A stretch of DNA of 64,000 bases, taken from assembly GCA_000696115.1 (NCBI GenBank), contig JJOH01000095.1, positions 62,001-126,000 on the forward strand, written 5' to 3'. Below the pieces are notes generated by a model. It saw only the letters and a list, made by a program, of their open reading frames with translations, made no database searches and had not been told where the DNA came from. This DNA comes from Streptomyces olindensis (GTDB taxonomy: Bacteria > Actinomycetota > Actinomycetes > Streptomycetales > Streptomycetaceae). The position numbers and the translations under genes were made by a program. This document shows positions 48,655-57,891 of this stretch, in pieces (the first letter of the stretch is position 1; each line of letters begins with the position of its first letter).

Positions 48655-48680
48655 TCCATCGAATGAGGGGGCTTCCTCAG

Positions 48681-50429
48681 GTGAAGACGAGAAGGGTGAC
48701 CGCCGGCGTTGCGTCGGTCCTGGCACTGTCGCTGGGAGCTGCCGCGTGCGGCGGCGGTGGAGACGACAACGACGGGGGAGGCAACGGCAAGAAGGACGCC
48801 GCGCTGAACTCGATCGTCAACGCGTCGGACAAGAAGGGAGGGACGGTCACGTACGAGCACTCGGACGTGCCGGACTCCCTCGACCCGGGCAACACGTACT
48901 ACGGCTGGGTCCAGAACTTCTCCCGTCTCTACGGCCGGACGCTCACCACGTTCAAGCCGGCGGCGGGCAAGGAAGGCCTGGAGGTCGTGCCGGACCTCGC
49001 CGAGTCCCTCGGCAAGTCCAGCCCGGACGCCAAGACCTGGACGTACAAGCTGCGTGCGGGTGTGAAGTTCCAGGACGGCACCCCGGTGACGTCCAAGGAC
49101 GTGAAGTACGCCATCGAGCGTTCCAACTTCGCGCCCGAGGCCCTGTCCAACGGCCCGACGTACTTCAAGGCGTACCTGGAGGGCGGCGACAAGTACCAGG
49201 GCCCGTACAAGGACAAGTCCCCCGAGGGCCTGAAGTCGATCGAGACGCCGGACGACCGGACGATCGTCTTCAAGCTGAAGCAGCCGTTCGCCGACTTCGA
49301 CTACCTGGCGACGTTCTCGCAGACGGCGCCGGTGCCGAAGGCGAAGGACACCGGTGCGAAGTACGTGCAGAACATCGTGTCCTCCGGCCCGTACCAGTTC
49401 CAGTCCTACGAGGAGGGCCGCGGCGCCACCCTCGTGCGCAACAAGCAGTGGGACCCGAAGACGGACCCGATCCGCAAGGCCCTGCCGGACAAGATCTCGA
49501 TCAAGTTCAAGGTCAACCCGGTCACGGTCGACAACAACCTGATCTCCGACAAGATCACGGCTGACGCGGCCGGCACCGGTGTGCAGCCGCAGACCCAGCC
49601 GAAGGTCCTGCGCGGCAAGCTCGCCAACCAGACGGACAGCTCCTACGCGGGCGCCACGCAGTACATCGCGCTCAACGTCAACGTGAAGCCGTTCGACAAC
49701 GAGCACTGCCGCAAGGCCGTCCAGTGGGGTCTCGACAAGCAGTCCGTGCTGAACGCGGTGGGCGGCTCGCCGAAGGGCGACGTGGCGACCACGCTGCTGC
49801 CGCCGTCGGTCAACGGCTACACCAAGTTCGACACCTACGCGACCGACGGTCACAAGGGTGACGTGGCCAAGGCCAAGGCGGAGCTGAAGGCCTGCGGTCA
49901 GCCGAACGGCTTCAACACGATCCTCACCGCCCGCTCGGACCGGCCCGCCGAGGTCGCGGCCGCCACGGCCGTCCAGGAGTCGCTGAAGAAGATCGGCATC
50001 AACATCGAGATCAAGCAGTTCCCCTCCGGCAAGTACTTCTCCAACTTCGCCGGTGTCCCGTCCTACGTCCACCAGAACAAGCTCGGCATGCTCTCGATGG
50101 CGTGGGGCGCCGACTGGCCGACCGGCTACGGCTTCCTCGACCAGATCGTCAACGGCGCGGCCATCAAGCCCTCGGGCGGCAACAACCTGATGGAGCTGGA
50201 CGACCCGAAGATCAACAAGGCCCTGACGGACGCGATCGCCAACACCGACGACGCGGCCCGCACCAAGGCCTGGGGCGAGATCGACAAGATGGTGCTCGAC
50301 AACGCCTCGGTGGTCCCGCTGTTCTACCGCAAGAACCTGCTGCTCCGGCCGACGTCGGCGAACAACGTCACGGTCACGCAGGCCTACCTCGGCATGTACG
50401 ACTACCTGCTGATGAGCTCCTCGAAGTAA
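48681..50429 (+). CDS. Oligopeptide ABC transporter substrate-binding lipoprotein (family 5)
   Basis: 582 residues from GTG 48681 with GAGGGGG upstream. Lipobox LGAAAC gives lipidated Cys23, then a Gly/Asp/Lys linker. The SBP_bac_5 fold is evident from TYEHSDVPDSLDPGNTYYG, WTYKLRAGVKFQDGTPVTSKDVKYAIER and later QYIALNVNVKPFDNEHCRKAVQWGLDK. Delivers oligopeptides, or possibly other solutes, to the membrane pair. The start is 26 bases after the permease stop. Confidence 0.94.
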   Translation: MKTRRVTAGVASVLALSLGAAACGGGGDDNDGGGNGKKDAALNSIVNASDKKGGTVTYEHSDVPDSLDPGNTYYGWVQNFSRLYGRTLTTFKPAAGKEGLEVVPDLAESLGKSSPDAKTWTYKLRAGVKFQDGTPVTSKDVKYAIERSNFAPEALSNGPTYFKAYLEGGDKYQGPYKDKSPEGLKSIETPDDRTIVFKLKQPFADFDYLATFSQTAPVPKAKDTGAKYVQNIVSSGPYQFQSYEEGRGATLVRNKQWDPKTDPIRKALPDKISIKFKVNPVTVDNNLISDKITADAAGTGVQPQTQPKVLRGKLANQTDSSYAGATQYIALNVNVKPFDNEHCRKAVQWGLDKQSVLNAVGGSPKGDVATTLLPPSVNGYTKFDTYATDGHKGDVAKAKAELKACGQPNGFNTILTARSDRPAEVAAATAVQESLKKIGINIEIKQFPSGKYFSNFAGVPSYVHQNKLGMLSMAWGADWPTGYGFLDQIVNGAAIKPSGGNNLMELDDPKINKALTDAIANTDDAARTKAWGEIDKMVLDNASVVPLFYRKNLLLRPTSANNVTVTQAYLGMYDYLLMSSSK

Positions 50430-50471
50430 CCAGCAGGCCGGATCCTTTCGAAAGGCAGGTGAAGGCACCGG

Positions 50472-51530
50472 GTGGCCGCGGCGGACGATCCCGCCGCGGC
50501 CACCCGGGGCCGTACAGCTGTGGCTGCGTACATCCTCCGACGCGTCATGGGCGCGGTGCTGTTGCTGCTGGTGGTCAGCGCAGTCACCTTCGCCATCTTC
50601 TTCCTGGTGCCCCGCCTCGGGGGCCAGACGGCCGACCAGTTGGCCACCCAGTACGTCGGCAAGGACGCGAACCCCGAGTCCGTCGCCGCGATCAAGAAGA
50701 ACCTGGGACTGGACCAGCCCGTCTACGAGCAGTACTGGAACTTCATCAAGGGCCTCGTGGCGGGCGCCGACTACCGGTTCGGACCCGACGCGACGCACTG
50801 CAGCGCACCCTGCTTCGGGTACTCCTTCAAGAGCCACATCGAGGTGTGGCCGCAGTTGGAGCAGCGGATCCCGGTCTCGTTCTCGCTGGCCGTCGGCGCG
50901 GCCGTGATCTGGGTCGTCTCCGGTGTGACGATCGGCGTGATCTCCGCCCTGCGCAAGGGCAAGCCGATCGACCGCGTCTCCATGTTCATCGCGCTGGCCG
51001 GCGTCTCGCTGCCGATCTTCTTCACCGGCCAGATCCTGCTCGCGCTCTTCGTCTACGAGATCCCCATCTGGGACAGCGTCGACTACGTCCCGTTCACCGA
51101 GAACCCCGCCGACTGGGCCTGGCATCTGCTGCTGCCCTGGGTCAGCCTCGCCTTCCTCTTCTCCGCGCTCTACGCCCGGCTCACCCGGGCGGGCATGCTG
51201 GAGACGATGGGCGAGGACTACATCAGAACGGCCAGGGCCAAGGGTCTGAAGGAGACCACGGTCGTGGCCAAGCACGGCCTGCGCTCCGCGCTCACCCCGA
51301 TCGTCACCATCTTCGGCATGGACTTCGGCACCCTGGTCGGCACCGCGGTGCTCACCGAGACCGTGTTCTCCCTCCAGGGCATCGGCGCCTACTCGGTCCA
51401 GGCCATCAAGGACAACGACCTGCCCATCGTGATGGGCGTGACCCTGGTCGCCGCGTTCTTCATCGTCTTCTGCAATCTGATCGTCGACCTGGTGTACGCC
51501 GCCATCGACCCCCGGGTGAGGTACTCGTGA
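50472..51530 (+). CDS. Oligopeptide/dipeptide ABC transporter permease (OppB/DppB type)
   Basis: 352 residues from GTG 50472; GTG 50520 is an alternative that starts directly at AAYILRRVMGAV. Six membrane helices, with the EAA-type loop YIRTARAKGLKETTVVAKHGLRSALTP. A periplasmic-side insert with two Cys (HCSAPCFGYSF) lies between helices 1 and 2, longer than in typical OppB. Its stop overlaps the next start by four bases (GTGA). Confidence 0.92.
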   Translation: MAAADDPAAATRGRTAVAAYILRRVMGAVLLLLVVSAVTFAIFFLVPRLGGQTADQLATQYVGKDANPESVAAIKKNLGLDQPVYEQYWNFIKGLVAGADYRFGPDATHCSAPCFGYSFKSHIEVWPQLEQRIPVSFSLAVGAAVIWVVSGVTIGVISALRKGKPIDRVSMFIALAGVSLPIFFTGQILLALFVYEIPIWDSVDYVPFTENPADWAWHLLLPWVSLAFLFSALYARLTRAGMLETMGEDYIRTARAKGLKETTVVAKHGLRSALTPIVTIFGMDFGTLVGTAVLTETVFSLQGIGAYSVQAIKDNDLPIVMGVTLVAAFFIVFCNLIVDLVYAAIDPRVRYS

Positions 51531-52609
51531 GCAAGCTCGACAAAGCCGCGCTCGGCGAACCGGACACCACCGCCCCGTCCGTCCCGGACGACGTGTTCCT
51601 GTCCGTCCGCGATCTGCGCATCCACTTCGACACCGACGACGGCCTGGTGAAGTCCGTCGACGGCGTCAGCTTCGACGTGCGCAAGGGCAAGACCCTGGGC
51701 ATCGTGGGCGAGTCCGGCTCCGGCAAGTCCGTCACCTCGCTCGGTGTGATGGGCCTGCACCGCTCGGCGCGCGCCCATGTCTCCGGCGAGGTCTGGCTGG
51801 ACGGCCAGGAGCTGATCGCGGCCGACCCCGACGAGGTGCGGCGGCTGCGCGGCCGGAAGATGGCCATGATCTTCCAGGACCCGCTGTCCGCGATGCACCC
51901 GTACTACACGGTCGGGCACCAGATCGTGGAGGCGTACCGCGTCCACCACGACGTGAACAGGAAGGTCGCCAAGCAGCGCGCGATCGAGATGCTCGACCGG
52001 GTCGGCATCCCCGAGCCCGCCAAGCGCGTGGACGGCTACCCGCACGAGTTCTCCGGCGGTATGCGCCAGCGCGCCATGATCGCCATGGCGCTGGTGAACA
52101 ACCCCGAGCTGCTCATCGCGGACGAGCCGACCACCGCCCTGGACGTCACCGTGCAGGCGCAGATCCTCGACCTGATCCGGGATCTGCAGAAGGAGTTCGG
52201 CTCCGCGGTCATCATGATCACCCACGACCTGGGTGTGGTCGCCGAGATGGCCGACGACCTGCTGGTCATGTACGGCGGCCGGTGCGTGGAGCGCGGTCCC
52301 GCCGAGGACGTGTTCTCCGAGCCCCGGCACCCCTACACCTGGGGCCTGCTCGGCTCGATGCCGCGCCTGGACCGGGAGGAGACCGACCGGCTCATCCCGA
52401 TCAAGGGCGCGCCGCCCTCCCTGATCAACCTCCCGTCCGGCTGCGCCTTCCATCCGCGCTGCCCGTACGCGGACATCCCGAAGGACAACGTCACCCGCAC
52501 GGTCCGCCCCGAGCTGACCGAGGTCGGCGGCTCGCACTGGGCCGCCTGCCACATGACGCAGGAGCAGCGGGAGCGTATCTGGACCGAAGAGATTGCGCCG
52601 AAGCTGTGA
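51527..52609 (+). CDS. Oligopeptide ABC transporter ATPase (OppD/DppD type)
   Basis: 360 residues from GTG 51527, overlapping the oppB stop. Walker A GESGSGKS, signature FSGGMRQRAMIAMAL, Walker B LLIADEPTTALDVT. The C-terminal oligo_HPY zone has the Cys-rich pattern GCAFHPRCPYA and AACH that holds an iron-sulfur cluster in DppD/F relatives. Coupled by a GTGA overlap to the next gene. Confidence 0.95.
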   Translation: MSKLDKAALGEPDTTAPSVPDDVFLSVRDLRIHFDTDDGLVKSVDGVSFDVRKGKTLGIVGESGSGKSVTSLGVMGLHRSARAHVSGEVWLDGQELIAADPDEVRRLRGRKMAMIFQDPLSAMHPYYTVGHQIVEAYRVHHDVNRKVAKQRAIEMLDRVGIPEPAKRVDGYPHEFSGGMRQRAMIAMALVNNPELLIADEPTTALDVTVQAQILDLIRDLQKEFGSAVIMITHDLGVVAEMADDLLVMYGGRCVERGPAEDVFSEPRHPYTWGLLGSMPRLDREETDRLIPIKGAPPSLINLPSGCAFHPRCPYADIPKDNVTRTVRPELTEVGGSHWAACHMTQEQRERIWTEEIAPKL

Positions 52610-53745
52610 GCGACGACAAAACGGTGAGCACACCGGACACGAGCGGCAGCACCCTCACCAAGGACACCTCCGCCGACGGCGAGGTCCTGCTGAAGGTGAC
52701 CGGGCTGCAGAAGCACTTCCCGATCCGCAAGGGCCTGCTCCAGCGGCAGACCGGGGCGGTGCGCGCCGTCGACGGCATCGACTTCGAGGTCCGCAGGGGC
52801 GAGACGCTCGGCGTCGTCGGCGAGTCGGGCTGCGGCAAGTCCACCATGGGCCGGCTGATCACCCGGCTGCTCGAACCGACCGGCGGCTCGGTCGAGTTCG
52901 AGGGCAAGGACATCACGCACCTGAAGACCGGCGAGCTGCGCCCGATGCGCCGCGACGTGCAGATGATCTTCCAGGACCCCTACTCCTCGCTGAACCCCCG
53001 GCACACGATCGGCACGATCGTCGGCGCCCCCTTCCGGCTCCAGGGCGTCGAGCCCGAGGGCGGCGTGAAGAAGGAGGTCCAGCGGCTGCTGTCGGTGGTC
53101 GGCCTCAACCCCGAGCACTACAACCGCTATCCGCACGAGTTCTCCGGCGGCCAGCGCCAGCGCATCGGCATCGCCCGCGCGCTCGCGCTCAACCCCAAGC
53201 TCGTGGTGGCGGACGAGCCGGTCTCCGCGCTGGACGTGTCGATCCAGGCGCAGGTGGTGAACCTGCTGGACGACCTCCAGGAGGAGCTCGGCCTGACGTA
53301 CGTGATCATCGCGCACGACCTGTCGGTCGTCCGGCACGTCTCGGACCGGATCGCGGTGATGTACCTCGGCAAGATCGTCGAGCTGGCCGACCGCGACAAG
53401 CTCTACAAGTCGCCGATGCACCCGTACTCCAAGGCGCTGCTGTCGGCCGTGCCGATCCCGGACCCGAAGCGCCGGGGCGTCAAGAGCGAGCGCATCCTGC
53501 TCAAGGGCGACGTGCCCTCGCCGATCGCGCCGCCGAGCGGCTGCCGCTTCCACACCCGGTGCTGGAAGGCGACGGAGATCTGCAGGACGACCGAGCCGCC
53601 GCTGGCGGAGCTGCGGGCCGGGCAGCGCGTGGCCTGCCACCACCCGGAGAACTTTGAAGACCAGCAGCCGCAGGACACCAAGCTGCTGTCCTCGGCCAAG
53701 GAGGTCGCCGCGGAGAACGGCGGCGCCACCCCCGTCGAGAAGTAG
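52606..53745 (+). CDS. Oligopeptide ABC transporter ATPase (OppF/DppF type)
   Basis: 379 residues from GTG 52606, overlapping the previous stop. Walker A GESGCGKST, signature FSGGQRQRIGIARAL, Walker B LVVADEPVSALDVS, and C-terminal GCRFHTRCWKATEIC with ACHH. About 35 disordered residues extend past the domain. Last gene of the operon; a strong hairpin follows at once. Confidence 0.95.
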   Translation: MSDDKTVSTPDTSGSTLTKDTSADGEVLLKVTGLQKHFPIRKGLLQRQTGAVRAVDGIDFEVRRGETLGVVGESGCGKSTMGRLITRLLEPTGGSVEFEGKDITHLKTGELRPMRRDVQMIFQDPYSSLNPRHTIGTIVGAPFRLQGVEPEGGVKKEVQRLLSVVGLNPEHYNRYPHEFSGGQRQRIGIARALALNPKLVVADEPVSALDVSIQAQVVNLLDDLQEELGLTYVIIAHDLSVVRHVSDRIAVMYLGKIVELADRDKLYKSPMHPYSKALLSAVPIPDPKRRGVKSERILLKGDVPSPIAPPSGCRFHTRCWKATEICRTTEPPLAELRAGQRVACHHPENFEDQQPQDTKLLSSAKEVAAENGGATPVEK

Positions 53746-53754
53746 CCCCCTCCC

Positions 53755-53789
53755 GAGCCCCCCGCCCTCGCACATCGGGGCGGGGGCTC
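53755..53789 (+). terminator. Terminator after the opp operon
   Basis: GAGCCCCCCGCCC pairs with GGGGCGGGGGCTC over a 9-base loop, beginning 10 bases after the stop. It ends about 22 bases before the next gene start, so that gene either needs a promoter within the hairpin area or relies on readthrough. Confidence 0.8.
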
Positions 53790-53811
53790 ACCCGTGGGTG
53801 AAAATGCTCGG

Positions 53812-54486
53812 GTGCTCCAGCAACTCTTCAGTCCGTCCGTCCAGCACACGCTCGACCTGATCGGCATCTTCGTCTTCGCGATCTCCGGCGCCCTGCTGGC
53901 CGTGCGCAAGAACTTCGACGTGTTCGGCATGGCCGTCCTCGCCGAGGTGACCGCGCTGGGCGGCGGGCTCTTCCGCGACCTGGTCATCGGGGCCGTACCG
54001 CCCGCCGCGTTCACGGACCTGGGGTACTTCCTCACCCCGCTGCTCGCCACGCTCCTCGTCTTCTTCCTGCACCCGCAGGTGGAACGCATCCAGGTCGCCG
54101 TGAACGTCTTCGACGCGGCCGGCCTCGGCCTGTTCTGCGTCGCCGGCACGATCAAGGCGTACGAGTACGGGCTCGGCCTGACCGCCTCGGCCGGGCTGGG
54201 CCTGACCACCGCGGTCGGCGGCGGCGTGCTGCGGGACGTCCTCGCCAACGAGGTGCCCTCCCTGCTGCGCTGGGACCGCGACCTGTACGCGGTCCCGGCG
54301 ATCGTCGGCTCCGCCCTGGTAGCCGTGTGCATCCGCTACGACGCCCTGAACCCGCTCACCAGCGCCCTCGCGGTGATCACCGCCTTCGTACTGCGCCTGC
54401 TCGCGATGCGGTACCACTGGCGAGCTCCGCGGGCCTGGCACCGGCGGTCGACGGTGAGCGAGGAGGAACAGCCCGTGCTGCCGTGA
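53812..54486 (+). CDS. TRIC-type (UPF0126) membrane protein
   Basis: 224 residues from GTG 53812; GTG 53794 is possible but lies beside the terminator stem. Seven membrane helices in two similar halves, with the family motifs FAISGALLAVRKNFDVFG, GGGLFRDLVIG and the repeated GGGVLRDVL. Prokaryotic TRIC proteins are trimeric potassium-permeable channels. The last 110 bp are also used by the opposite-strand esterase gene. The C-terminal 30 residues are soluble. Confidence 0.85.
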   Translation: MLQQLFSPSVQHTLDLIGIFVFAISGALLAVRKNFDVFGMAVLAEVTALGGGLFRDLVIGAVPPAAFTDLGYFLTPLLATLLVFFLHPQVERIQVAVNVFDAAGLGLFCVAGTIKAYEYGLGLTASAGLGLTTAVGGGVLRDVLANEVPSLLRWDRDLYAVPAIVGSALVAVCIRYDALNPLTSALAVITAFVLRLLAMRYHWRAPRAWHRRSTVSEEEQPVLP

Positions 54487-55612
54487 CGGGACGGGCGCCC
54501 ATCTCCTGCGTCAGCCACTCGAACGCGGGGACCACCTGCGGCCGCCACAGCGCCATGGTGTGCCCGCCCGCGCTCCTCGGGACGTACACCACGTGCACGG
54601 TCGTCGGCGCCTTCGCGGCCTGCTCCAGGGCGACCGCCGCCTCGTAGCCGTCGTGCGGCTGGCCGGAGAGGTAGAGCGCGATCCGCGGCGGGACGGTCGC
54701 CCTGCGCAGGAGCACGTAGGGATTGTTCTCGGCGCGCAGGGTGGGGTTCTGCGCGGCCAGCGAGTCGCGTTCGCCGATCGGGTCGTTGTAGCCGGACAGG
54801 CTGACGGCGGCCCGGTAGCGGTCGGGGTGGGCGACGGCCAGCTTGGCCGCGCAGTGCGCCCCGGCCGAGTAGCCGGCCACCGCCCAGCCCCGCGGGGCCG
54901 GCTGGGCGCGGAAGTTGTCCGTCACCATCTTCGGCACGTCGACGCTCAGCCAGGTGTCGGCGTTGACCGTGCCCGGGATGTTGGCGCAGCCCGTGTCCAC
55001 CCCGGCCAGCAGGTTCGTGCGGGGCGCGACCAGGATGAAAGGGGCGACCCGGCCGTCCCGCATCAGGGGCTCCAACTGCTCGTGCGCGTGCAGCGAGCCG
55101 AACCAGGCCTTCGCCGAGCCGGGGTAGCCGGGCAGGAGTTCCACGACCGGGAACCTGTGGTGCCGGTAGGCCGGTTCGTGGTACTGCGGCGGCAGCCAGA
55201 CGTAGACCTCGGCGTTCACGCCCGACACCCGGCCCCTGACCTGGGTGACCCGGACCCCGCCGGCCGCGCGCATCCCGGGCCCCGCGGCGGGCTCGAAGGT
55301 CTGGCGCACCTTGGGCAGCCGCTTGAGCGCGATGCCACCGGTGCCGTCGGCGCCCAGGTCTGCGGCCTGCTGCACATGGTCGCCGGTGCCGAGCAGGTCG
55401 GCCCAGTTGTCGTACAGGCTGTTGGCGTTGTTGACCAGCGTGAACACCAGGGCCACGGCGGTTCCCTGCGCGAACAGCAGCATCAGCGTCCGGGCCGCGG
55501 CGCGCAGGACCCGGGGTCCGCGCACGCGCGACCAGAGGAACAGCGGCAGGACGAGGGCGACGACGGACAGCACGATCAGCGTGCAGAGGAACGGTGTCCC
55601 GGTGAGGCTCAT
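54377..55612 (-). CDS. Membrane-anchored esterase (antigen 85/esterase D type)
   Basis: 411 residues from ATG 55612. Two N-terminal membrane helices (about 8-28 and 42-62) are followed by an esterase-type alpha/beta hydrolase (PF00756) facing outward. Nucleophile Ser249 in GYSAG, His in AGGHTMALWRPQV. About 40 residues past the domain (from ARPVTAARA) are low-complexity and coincide with the 110-bp overlap onto the TRIC gene, suggesting the stop was lost and the frame ran into its neighbour. Similar to Streptomyces esterases of unknown substrate. Confidence 0.85.
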   Translation of the reverse strand: MSLTGTPFLCTLIVLSVVALVLPLFLWSRVRGPRVLRAAARTLMLLFAQGTAVALVFTLVNNANSLYDNWADLLGTGDHVQQAADLGADGTGGIALKRLPKVRQTFEPAAGPGMRAAGGVRVTQVRGRVSGVNAEVYVWLPPQYHEPAYRHHRFPVVELLPGYPGSAKAWFGSLHAHEQLEPLMRDGRVAPFILVAPRTNLLAGVDTGCANIPGTVNADTWLSVDVPKMVTDNFRAQPAPRGWAVAGYSAGAHCAAKLAVAHPDRYRAAVSLSGYNDPIGERDSLAAQNPTLRAENNPYVLLRRATVPPRIALYLSGQPHDGYEAAVALEQAAKAPTTVHVVYVPRSAGGHTMALWRPQVVPAFEWLTQEMGARPVTAARAVPPRSPSTAGARPAELASGTASRAGAVRRR

Positions 55613-55756
55613 GCCCCTACAGAGGGAGGAACGAGCCCCAGGGTTTACGGACGAGTCGGGCACTTACCAAGAAGTTGCCGGTGTCTCACCAAGGCGGGAC
55701 TCCGGCCCGGTCCTGGAAAGCTACCGCTTAGTAGTTAGTTCTTGTACTGTTCAGCC

Positions 55757-56617
55757 ATGCCTGAAGCAGCCTCCGCCCCGGCCGTCCGGGCCACGATCGG
55801 CGACAGCGAGTTCGACCGCGACACCGCGCTCACCCGCCGTGCGCCCGGTGTCTACGACATCGACCTCTCCGCCGGCTGGACGATCATCAGCGCCGTCAAC
55901 GGCGGCTACCTGCTGGCGGTCCTGGGCCGCGCCCTCGCGGACGCCCTGCCGCACAGCGACCCCTTCACCGTCTCGGCGCACTACCTGACCGCGTCCCAGC
56001 CCGGCCCGGCAGTCGTCCGCACGGACGTCGTCCGCACCGGCCGGACCCTGTCGACCGGCCAGGCCTCCCTCTTCCAGTACGACGACGAGGGCCGCGAGGT
56101 CGAACGCATCCGTGTCCTCGCCTCCTACGGCGACCTGGACGCCCTGCCCGACGACGTCCGGACGACGGCCCGGCCCCCCGCGATCCCGCCGCTGGAGCAC
56201 TGCTTCGGCCCGGAGGACGGTCCCGCCCCCGTCGACGGCAGCTCGGCGATCACCGAGCGGCTGATGCTCAAGCTCGACCCGTCGACCCTCGGCTGGGCCC
56301 TCGGGCAGCCCTCCGGCAAGGGCGAGATGCGGGCCTGGTTCGGCCTCAAGGACGGACGCGACCCCGACCCGCTCTCCCTGCTGCTGGCGGTCGACGCCCT
56401 GCCGCCCACCGCCTTCGAACTCGGCCTGAAGGGCTGGGTGCCCACCGTCGAGCTCACCGTGCACGTCCGCTGCCGCCCGGCGCCGGGCCCGCTGCGCGTG
56501 GCGATCACCACCCGCAACCTCGCCGGCGGCTTCCTGGAGGAGGACGCCGAGGTGTGGGACGGCGCCGACCGGCTGGTGGCCCAGTCCCGGCAGCTGGCGC
56601 GGGTCCGGCTGGGCTGA
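55757..56617 (+). CDS. Acyl-CoA thioesterase-like protein (double hot-dog)
   Basis: 286 residues from ATG 55757. Sequence matches the TesB-like thioesterase family (PF13622): SAGWTIISAVNGGYLLAVLGRALADA near 40-65, HYLTASQPGPAVVRTDVVRTGRTLSTGQASLFQ, and a second hot-dog after 160. No ribosome binding site is seen. TGTACT at 55743-55748 could be a -10 box giving a leaderless message. The preceding bases include an A/T-rich stretch (TTAGTAGTTAGTTCTTG) that is a candidate operator. Confidence 0.82.
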   Translation: MPEAASAPAVRATIGDSEFDRDTALTRRAPGVYDIDLSAGWTIISAVNGGYLLAVLGRALADALPHSDPFTVSAHYLTASQPGPAVVRTDVVRTGRTLSTGQASLFQYDDEGREVERIRVLASYGDLDALPDDVRTTARPPAIPPLEHCFGPEDGPAPVDGSSAITERLMLKLDPSTLGWALGQPSGKGEMRAWFGLKDGRDPDPLSLLLAVDALPPTAFELGLKGWVPTVELTVHVRCRPAPGPLRVAITTRNLAGGFLEEDAEVWDGADRLVAQSRQLARVRLG

Positions 56618-56726
56618 ACTTTGCCCGCCTGACAGGTCGGTCACAGGGCGGCCCGAGGAGAGTCCTGAGCGGCGTTGGTTGAGTGCCTGCCTCAGGACTT
56701 CCTCATCTTCCCTGGAGTGGTTCCTC

Positions 56727-57074
56727 ATGAAGCGTGCGCGTCTCCTCCCGGCCGTGACCCTGCTGGCGCTGTCGCCCCTGGCCCTGGTGGCCTGCGGCTC
56801 GGGTGACTCCTCGTCGTCCTCGGGGAGCGGGGGCGGGAGCGGGTCCGGGCAGCAGCAGGCCTGCCGGGCGCCGTCGGGGAGGCCGAGCGGTGCGCCGTCG
56901 GGTGCGTCCTCGGGAGCCGCTGCCGGGGGCGCCAAGCCGACCGGCGCACCGTCCGGGATGCCCTCGGGCATGCCCGGCGGAGGACCCGGTGGAGGGCCCA
57001 GCGGCGCTCCCGGCGGTGGTCGGGGCGGCGGCTGTGGCGCTCCGGGCGGCGGCGGCCAGGGGCAGGCGAACTGA
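56727..57074 (+). CDS. Small Gly/Pro/Ser-rich lipoprotein
   Basis: 115 residues. Signal peptide with lipobox LALVAC gives lipidated Cys23. The mature part is almost wholly Gly, Pro, Ser and Ala, with repeated SGAPSG, PSGMPSGMPG and GGGPGG units and two further Cys. It has no recognised domain and may be a flexible surface polypeptide. A 22-base leader carries GGAG about ten bases before the ATG. Confidence 0.75.
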   Translation: MKRARLLPAVTLLALSPLALVACGSGDSSSSSGSGGGSGSGQQQACRAPSGRPSGAPSGASSGAAAGGAKPTGAPSGMPSGMPGGGPGGGPSGAPGGGRGGGCGAPGGGGQGQAN

Positions 57075-57120
57075 GCTCAAGAAGGGAAAGAATCATCCCC
57101 CGGTACCCCCCGGGGCACGG

Positions 57121-57158
57121 CAGGGGCGGCGCACTCGGCGACGGGGGCGCCGCCCCTG
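57121..57158. terminator. Bidirectional terminator
   Basis: A perfect 11-bp stem (CAGGGGCGGCG and CGCCGCCCCTG) stands between the converging lipoprotein and TetR genes. Confidence 0.8.
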
Positions 57159-57189
57159 TGGTGTCGTCTGTGGTGTCGTCGGGCGCGGC

Positions 57190-57828
57190 TCAGTCCAGCC
57201 AGTGGTGGCGACCGAGGCCGATCAGCCGCATCTGCCGGGCCGCCACCCGGGCGACCTCCCGCTTCCGCTCCTCGCGCCCCTCCTCCGGCCCCTCCAGCGC
57301 CTCCAGGAAGAGCGACGCCGTGATGAGCATCTGGTCCACGTAGAGATGGGCGAGCATCAGCAGGTCGTCCTCGGTCCACCCCTCGGACTCCGGGTCCTTG
57401 GCCAGCTCGTCCTTGACCTCCCGGGCGAACCGGGACAGTTGGTCCCGTATGGCCTCCCGTACCGGCTGGACCCCGCCATGTCGCTCCCGGGCGATGAACC
57501 GGACATGGGCGGGGTACCCGTCGACGTGACGGGCGATCAACTCGATGGCGCGCGCGACGCGTTCCTCCGGGTCGCCCGTGCCGGACACCGTCGTCCGGAT
57601 CATCGGGTGCAGGCTGCCCAGCGCCTCCTCGACCAGGGCCACGCCCAGATCCGCCGTGGAGCGGAAGTGGCGGTAGAAGGCGGTCGGGGCGACACCGACG
57701 GCGCGGGTGACCTCGCGCAGCCCGAGGCTGCTCAGGCTCTGCTCCTCCAGCAGCCCCAGGGCCGCGTCCAGGAGTGCCTGCCGGGTCTTCTGCTTCTGGG
57801 CCTGCCGGATGCCGAGGGTGTGACTCAT
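57190..57828 (-). CDS. TetR family transcriptional regulator
   Basis: 212 residues. DNA-binding helix-turn-helix at about 35-60 (LREVTRAVGVAPTAFYRHF). The ligand domain follows, with no recognised specific subfamily, although the length and the RFIARERHGG segment recall lipid-responsive members. The palindrome CAGTTAACAACTGT begins seven bases upstream of the ATG, so autorepression is likely. No ribosome binding site is visible; the message may be leaderless. Confidence 0.92.
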   Translation of the reverse strand: MSHTLGIRQAQKQKTRQALLDAALGLLEEQSLSSLGLREVTRAVGVAPTAFYRHFRSTADLGVALVEEALGSLHPMIRTTVSGTGDPEERVARAIELIARHVDGYPAHVRFIARERHGGVQPVREAIRDQLSRFAREVKDELAKDPESEGWTEDDLLMLAHLYVDQMLITASLFLEALEGPEEGREERKREVARVAARQMRLIGLGRHHWLD

Positions 57829-57834
57829 ACCATG

Positions 57835-57848
57835 CAGTTAACAACTGT
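57835..57848. promoter_or_regulatory. Probable TetR operator 1
   Basis: CAGTTAACAACTGT contains the dyad CAGTT-AAC-AACTG and lies directly upstream of the TetR gene start. A second copy with one change is 57 bp away. Confidence 0.6.
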
Positions 57849-57891
57849 TCTCTGGAATTGGAAAGTCATGGGAGCCGCTAGACTGGGAAGT

